This document shows, one piece after another, positions 5,172 to 8,262 of a stretch of DNA of 8,262 nucleotides (position 1 is its first letter; the number at the start of each line of letters is the position of its first letter). The stretch comes from Natronomonas sp. (GTDB lineage Archaea; Halobacteriota; Halobacteria; Halobacteriales; Haloarculaceae): assembly GCA_007135435.1 (NCBI GenBank), contig SLIW01000315.1, forward strand, positions 1-8,262, given 5' to 3'. A program made the translations under genes and the position numbers. Under the pieces are notes generated by a model. That model was not told the DNA's origin and made no database searches. It saw only the letters and a program-made list of their open reading frames with translations.

Positions 5172-5798
5172 ATGAGCAGCCGCCTCCGGACCGGCATCGA
5201 GGTCCTTGACAGGAAGCTGGCCGGAGGCATCCCAGCCGGGAGCATCGTCGCCCTGTGCGCCCAGCCGGCCAGCCAGGCGGAGCTGTTCCTCTACGAGCTC
5301 ACGGCGACCCGGGGGACGCTGTACCTCTCGCTCGACCGGACCGGCGACGCGGTCACCAGCAGCATCCAGTCGTCACAGACGCGGACCGGCGAGCCGACCG
5401 TCCGGGACATCACCGGTGACGCCCCGCTGGACAACGCCTCCAAGCTGGTCTCCGCGCTGCCGGAGGAGTCGAACCTGATCATCGACCCGGTCGACGTGCT
5501 CGAACGGCAGGAGCCTCCCCGCTACCGGAACTTCGTCAACCAGCTGCAGAACCACATCTACAACACGGGAGGGCTCGCGGTCCTCCACTGTCTCGACGGC
5601 CGGGAGGTTCCGAACCTCCGGGACACCACCGAGCACATGGCGGACATCGTCTTCCAGCTCGAGACACGGGTGAACGGCGACCGCATCGAGAATCGACTGG
5701 CCGTTCCCAAGTTCCGCGGGGGACAGGCACTCTCGGAGGTCATCAAACTCGAACTCTCCGAGACCGTCGACATCGACACCAGCCGCGACATCGCCTGA
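5172..5798 (+). CDS. RecA/KaiC-fold protein with degenerate Walker A
   Basis: A 208-residue protein of the RAD55/KaiC-like RecA superfamily. The start RTGIEVLDRKLAGGIPAGSI (6-25) is the standard KaiC-type lead-in (TGxxxLDxxLxGGIPxGS). The P-loop that should follow as GxxGxGKT/S reads CAQPASQA (29-36), lacking the glycines, Lys and Thr/Ser, so ATP hydrolysis is unlikely. A Walker-B-like strand NLIIDPVDVL (101-110) and later strands (GGLAVLHCLD 133-142, DIVFQLETRV 158-167, NRLAVPKFRGG 174-184) keep the fold. At about 210 residues it is a single domain with no DNA-binding extension. Pseudo-ATPase regulators of this type occur across haloarchaea, often labelled HTR-like or RAD55 family. A signalling or regulatory role is inference. 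A canonical TATA box supports the start. Confidence 0.8.
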   Translation: MSSRLRTGIEVLDRKLAGGIPAGSIVALCAQPASQAELFLYELTATRGTLYLSLDRTGDAVTSSIQSSQTRTGEPTVRDITGDAPLDNASKLVSALPEESNLIIDPVDVLERQEPPRYRNFVNQLQNHIYNTGGLAVLHCLDGREVPNLRDTTEHMADIVFQLETRVNGDRIENRLAVPKFRGGQALSEVIKLELSETVDIDTSRDIA

Positions 5799-5836
5799 CG
5801 GCCGCCTGGACCTGGCTGGTCTCCTGCCTGGACGTC

Positions 5837-5856
5837 CGTTCATCCGCATCTGAACG
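5837..5856 (+). terminator. 6-bp hairpin after the KaiC-like gene
   Basis: CGTTCA-TCCGCATC-TGAACG forms a 6-bp stem with an 8-base loop, 38 bases after the stop. No T-run follows. It could be a terminator or an operator. Confidence 0.3.
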
Positions 5857-5985
5857 TCGCGGAATGCCGAGGAATATTCGTCCGGCGAGGTCGGATTCCG
5901 CGATCGCTGCAATCCACACCCGGCACTAGCATCGAGCCCATCCCCTGGGTCCATCGGGAGGCACCCCACCTACCCCGGACACCAC

Positions 5986-5993
5986 GATTTATC
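5986..5993 (+). promoter_or_regulatory. Orphan TATA-like box
   Basis: CACGATTTATCTACGAG has a good TATA core (TTTAT) centred near 5990, predicting a transcript start near 6016. What follows is not a gene: GTG-CCC-ATG-ACC-TGA stops at once. It may drive the hairpin RNA at 6030-6080 or an alternative long leader for the mutase operon. Confidence 0.45.
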
Positions 5994-6015
5994 TACGAGA
6001 GCGCAGCCACCGTGC

Positions 6016-6085
6016 CCATGACCTGATCGATCGCCGGCAGCCCGACGAGGCGGACGTGCGGTGCGAGGGCTGCCGACGGTGACGC
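6016..6085 (+). ncRNA. Candidate structured RNA or leader hairpin
   Basis: ATCGCCGGCAGCCC (6030-6043) pairs with GGGCTGCCGACGGT (6067-6080): 12 Watson-Crick pairs, one G-U and one C-A mismatch, with nine uninterrupted pairs next to a 23-base loop. It begins about 14 bases after the start predicted from the orphan TATA box and ends 25 bases before the mutase gene's own TATA box. It may be a small RNA or a structured 5' leader. The ends are estimates, and I recognise no known RNA family. Confidence 0.35.
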
Positions 6086-6104
6086 GCCGCCTGTCAACGA
6101 CCCG

Positions 6105-6110
6105 TTTCAA
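6105..6110 (+). promoter_or_regulatory. TATA-like box for the mutase gene
   Basis: CCCGTTTCAAGTAGC, with TTTCAA centred near 6108, 27 bases before the ATG at 6135, giving a leaderless transcript. Confidence 0.55.
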
Positions 6111-6134
6111 GTAGCCCGGTCCCGCAATCCGTGT

Positions 6135-7502
6135 ATGGAGCTGTTCGGAACGGCCGGCATCCGGGGGGACGCCAGGGAAGAGGTGACCCCGGGGCTCGCC
6201 CTCGCGGTCGGTCGGGCCGCGGCGGAGGACGGCGACGAGTTCGTCCTCGGCCGCGACGGCCGGGAGACCGGTGAGGCCATCGCCGCGGCGGTCGAGGCCG
6301 GCCTGGAGAGCGGCGGCGCCGACGTGGTCCGCCTGGGGCAGGTCCCGACCCCGGCGCTCGCGCACGCCTCACGGGGCCGCCGAGGCATCATGGTCACGGC
6401 GAGTCACAACCCACCGACCGACAACGGGCTGAAGCTGTTCGTCGACGGGACGGAGTACGACCGGGAGGCCGAGCGGACGATCGAATCGCGCGTCGACGCC
6501 GAGCTCGCGCCGGTCGAGTGGCACCGCTGGGGGAGCGCGACCGACGAGCGCGTCCTCGCGGCCTACCGCACCGCCGTCGTCGACTACGCATTGGAGACCG
6601 TCGGTGACTGCGAGGGTCTGGCCGTCGCGGTCGATTGCGGCAACGGGATGGCGAGCCTCGCCACGCCCCAGGTGCTCCGCGAGCTGGGCGCCAGGGTGGT
6701 CGCCCTCAACGCCAACGTGGACGGGCACTTCCCCGGACGGCCCTCGAAGCCGACCCCCGAGAGCCTCCGAGACCTCCGCGCGTTCGTCGCCGACGGCCCA
6801 TTCGACCTCGGGATCGGCCACGACGGCGACGCCGATCGAGTGGTGCTCGTGGACGGCGACGGCGACGTCGTCCACGAGGACACCGTGCTCGCGATCCTCG
6901 CTGGATTCTACGTCGGCGCCTCGGTCGCGTCCGACCCGGTCGTGGTCACGACGCCGAACGCGTCGGCCAGGATCGACGACCGCGTCGCCGACGCCGGCGG
7001 TCGCGTCGAGCGGATCCGCCTTGGCGCCCTCCACGAGGGGATCGCGGCTGTCCGGGCCGAGGGCGACGCCGACACCTCCGTCGTCTTCGCCGCCGAACCG
7101 TGGAAGCACATCCACCCCTCCTCCGGTCCGTGGATCGACGGCGTCGTCAGCGCCGCAACGGTCGGCGCGCTCGTCGCCCGCGACGGGCTCGCATCGCTCC
7201 GGTCGCCGATCGCTGAGCGGCCGTACCTGAAGGTGAGCGTCGACTGCCCGGACGATCGGAAGACGCCGGCGATGGCCGCTCTCGAGACCGCGCTCCCCGA
7301 GGCATTCCCCGACGCCGGGGTGGACACTGAGTACGGCGTCCGGCTGACGTTCGACGATGCGTCGTGGATCCTGGTCCGGCCCAGCGGGACCGAACCCTAC
7401 GTGCGGGTGTACGCCGAGAGCGACGACGTCGAGACGCTGCTCGAGGAGGCCATCTCGGTCGTGGAGACGGCGATCGAGGCGACGGCCGCCGGGAACGGCT
7501 GA
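6135..7502 (+). CDS. Phosphohexomutase-superfamily enzyme, possible phosphopentomutase
   Basis: A 455-residue four-domain alpha-D-phosphohexomutase (PMM/PGM/GlmM type), which moves phosphate between sugar carbons. Visible in order: substrate entry FGTAGIRG (4-11); the active-site TASHNPP (88-94) with phosphoserine S90; the metal loop DGDADR (230-235); the sugar loop (321-325); and the phosphate loop RPSGTEP (415-421). The catalytic parts are intact and the length is normal. The odd part is the sugar loop: archaeal GlmM/PMM proteins normally carry G-E-x-S-G-H, but this one reads AAEPWKHIHPSSGPWIDG (319-336). Altered sugar specificity is therefore likely. Its neighbours are cytidine deaminase and uridine phosphorylase, so ribose-1-phosphate to ribose-5-phosphate is an attractive role. 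Automatic annotation would call it glmM or phosphomannomutase. Confidence 0.9.
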   Translation: MELFGTAGIRGDAREEVTPGLALAVGRAAAEDGDEFVLGRDGRETGEAIAAAVEAGLESGGADVVRLGQVPTPALAHASRGRRGIMVTASHNPPTDNGLKLFVDGTEYDREAERTIESRVDAELAPVEWHRWGSATDERVLAAYRTAVVDYALETVGDCEGLAVAVDCGNGMASLATPQVLRELGARVVALNANVDGHFPGRPSKPTPESLRDLRAFVADGPFDLGIGHDGDADRVVLVDGDGDVVHEDTVLAILAGFYVGASVASDPVVVTTPNASARIDDRVADAGGRVERIRLGALHEGIAAVRAEGDADTSVVFAAEPWKHIHPSSGPWIDGVVSAATVGALVARDGLASLRSPIAERPYLKVSVDCPDDRKTPAMAALETALPEAFPDAGVDTEYGVRLTFDDASWILVRPSGTEPYVRVYAESDDVETLLEEAISVVETAIEATAAGNG

Positions 7503-7529
7503 ACGCCCTGTCTGAGCTCCGTCGTTGTC

Positions 7530-7558
7530 CTGAGCCGGCGTCAGGGCCCCATCCCTGG
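7530..7558 (+). terminator. Overlapping small hairpins after the mutase gene
   Basis: CCTGA-7-TCAGG (7530-7546) and the overlapping CAGGG-CCCCAT-CCCTG (7543-7558) are mutually exclusive 5-bp stems within 60 bases of the stop. With a separate TATA-like box for cdd behind them, they may mark the end of the mutase transcript. No T-run is present. Confidence 0.3.
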
Positions 7559-7586
7559 AGGTGGATCCGCACCTCGCACAGGGCCA

Positions 7587-7594
7587 ACTATTTG
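7587..7594 (+). promoter_or_regulatory. TATA-like box for cdd-udp
   Basis: GCCAACTATTTGCGCC, with ACTATTTG centred near 7590, 28 bases before the ATG at 7618. It supports that start over the in-frame GTG at 7561 and indicates that cdd-udp has its own promoter. Confidence 0.55.
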
Positions 7595-7617
7595 CGCCGG
7601 CCGTTCGAGTGGGCGCC

Positions 7618-8046
7618 ATGGACGACAGCGAGCTGCTCGAGGTCGCCCGCGAGGCCCTCGAGCGGTCCTACGCGCCGTACTCGGAGTACCACGTCGGCGC
7701 CGCCCTCGAGGCGGCCGACGGCTCGGTCCACACCGGCTGCAACGTCGAGAACGCCAACTACTCCAACAGCGTCCACGCCGAGGAGCTGGCGCTGGCGAAG
7801 GCCGTCGAGGCGGGCCACCGCTCGTTCGTTGCGGTCGCGGTGAGCTCCGCGGCACGCGACGGCGTCACGCCCTGCGGGATGTGCCGGCAGTCGCTGGCGG
7901 AGTTCTGCGACGACGACCTCCGGATCGTCTGCGAGCGGCGCCCCGACGGCGATCCGCGTTCCGGAAGCGACGAGGACGACGAGCGATCGGTGTACACCCT
8001 CGGCGAGCTGCTCCCGGTCACCATCGGCCCGGAGGACCTGCTATGA
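7618..8046 (+). CDS. cdd: Cytidine deaminase
   Basis: A 142-residue zinc enzyme deaminating cytidine/deoxycytidine to uridine/deoxyuridine in pyrimidine salvage. Residues SYAPYSEYHVGAALEA (17-32), GCNVENANYSNS (40-51), the proton-shuttle motif HAE (53-55) with E55, and PCGMCRQ (85-91) with C86 and C89 form the complete active site. The size is that of short homotetrameric enzymes, but the first zinc ligand is His53, where those usually have Cys (CAE); His-Cys-Cys is the set of the longer E. coli-type enzyme. The C-terminal part carries a short acidic insertion GDPRSGSDEDDERS (111-124). The start is set by a TATA-like box 28 bases upstream. Its stop overlaps the udp start as ATGA, so the two are co-translated. 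Confidence 0.95.
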   Translation: MDDSELLEVAREALERSYAPYSEYHVGAALEAADGSVHTGCNVENANYSNSVHAEELALAKAVEAGHRSFVAVAVSSAARDGVTPCGMCRQSLAEFCDDDLRIVCERRPDGDPRSGSDEDDERSVYTLGELLPVTIGPEDLL

Positions 8047-8262
8047 CGGGCGAGCGAGACGAAGCAAGGGAGCGGGATGGAGCAGGCGAGTGGGAGGAAG
8101 CAGGGGAGCGAAAGGGGGAGGACGAAAGCCGAACGCCCGCGACCGCGGACAGCGAGGATCCCCACGACGACGTCCAGTACCACCTCGAGCTCGCCGAGGG
8201 CGACGTCGAGGGGCCGGTCCTCCTGCCGGGCGACCCCGACCGCGTCGAGGTGATCGCCGACC
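8043..8262 (+). CDS. udp: Uridine phosphorylase, N-terminal part (runs off window)
   Basis: The first 73 codons of a nucleoside phosphorylase of the PNP/UDP family, most likely uridine phosphorylase, which splits uridine with phosphate into uracil and ribose-1-phosphate. The identifying stretch is VQYHLELAEGDVEG then PVLLPGDPDRVEVIAD (about 44-73), the phosphate-binding start of the family (LLPGDPxRV). The context directly after cdd (ATGA overlap) fits uridine over other nucleosides. Unusual is a 40-odd-residue extension before the conserved part. It is low-complexity and very charged (MTGERDEARERDGAGEWEEA...) and is encoded by an 18-bp tandem repeat. No other in-frame start codon is present before the conserved part, so the extension appears to be translated. 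The rest of the gene lies outside the window. Confidence 0.88.
   Translation, partial: MTGERDEARERDGAGEWEEAGERKGEDESRTPATADSEDPHDDVQYHLELAEGDVEGPVLLPGDPDRVEVIAD
8051..8122 (+). repeat. 18-bp tandem repeat, four units, inside udp
   Basis: Units CGAGCGAGACGAAGCAAG (8051-8068), GGAGCGGGATGGAGCAGG (8069-8086), CGAGTGGGAGGAAGCAGG (8087-8104) and GGAGCGAAAGGGGGAGGA (8105-8122). The period equals six codons and gives a degenerate charged hexapeptide: RERDEA, RERDGA, GEWEEA, GERKGE. Confidence 0.75.

Larger units (their letters stand above)
5799..6134. other. 336-base gene-free region between KaiC-like and mutase genes
   Basis: No convincing protein gene on either strand. From left to right it holds a 22-bp-spaced direct repeat GCCTGGAC (5804 and 5826), a small hairpin (5837-5856), a TATA-like box without a gene behind it (5986-5993), a strong imperfect hairpin (6030-6080) and the TATA-like box of the mutase gene (6105-6110). 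Confidence 0.6.

Noticed and set aside
5864..5929. 21-residue ORF MPRNIRPARSD... after the KaiC-like gene
   Set aside because: No TATA-like box at the right distance, no recognisable composition or motif; short ORFs of this length are expected by chance in GC-rich DNA.
6017..6079. Open frame ending in VRCEGCRR (one CxxC) as a zinc microprotein
   Set aside because: It has no usable start codon near the predicted transcript start, only one CxxC pair, and the same bases form the strong hairpin, which explains them better.
6369..7619. 416-codon antisense frame over the mutase gene
   Set aside because: This is the usual GC-rich antisense shadow of a haloarchaeal gene; it has no motifs, whereas the sense frame carries every mutase signature.

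Overview
The window comes from a haloarchaeon (class Halobacteria). The DNA is very GC-rich, and the proteins are strongly acidic and rich in D, E and A. Archaeal TATA-like boxes sit about 26-30 bases upstream of most start codons, which implies largely leaderless mRNAs. The archaeal aspartate carbamoyltransferase pair pyrB-pyrI is present. No rRNA, tRNA, CRISPR array or insertion sequence is visible.

Layout: (1) 19-393 (+) is a small multi-pass membrane protein whose true start may lie before the window. (2) 1278-565 (-) is a two-gene operon, an acidic-tailed small KOW/SH3-like protein followed by a COG1325-type RNA-binding protein. (3) A divergent region with a 32-bp x 4 tandem repeat separates it from a Nudix hydrolase (1611-2174, +), which is preceded by a 22-codon upstream ORF overlapping its start by ATGA. 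(4) 3143-2277 (-) is a conserved-looking protein with a DD-x-GFPRPxFCHCERC motif, perhaps a TIM-barrel glycosidase-like protein; a 30-bp x 3 repeat covers its stop codon. (5) 3342-3274 (-) is a 22-residue predicted single-TM microprotein. (6) 4892-3532 (-) is pyrB-pyrI, overlapping by 4 bases, with a 20/21-bp x 5 repeat running into the pyrI stop. (7) 5172-5798 (+) is a RecA/KaiC-fold protein with a ruined Walker A motif. (8) 5799-6134 is a gene-free stretch holding an orphan promoter followed by a strong 14-bp imperfect hairpin. (9) 6135-8262 (+) is a phosphohexomutase-superfamily enzyme, cytidine deaminase and the start of uridine phosphorylase.

How the genes work together: pyrBI makes carbamoyl-aspartate for de novo pyrimidine synthesis. 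The right end looks like a nucleoside salvage/degradation group: cdd converts cytidine to uridine, and udp releases uracil and (deoxy)ribose-1-phosphate. The adjacent mutase has a non-standard sugar-binding loop (EPWKH) and may therefore be a phosphopentomutase rather than GlmM; this is inference from context.

The most unusual aspects are the candidate structured RNA at 6016-6080, the mutase loop, the Walker-A-less KaiC-like protein, the Nudix upstream ORF, and several unrelated degenerate tandem repeats placed at gene boundaries, some in frame with coding sequence. I found no clear multi-gene defence or mobile system.
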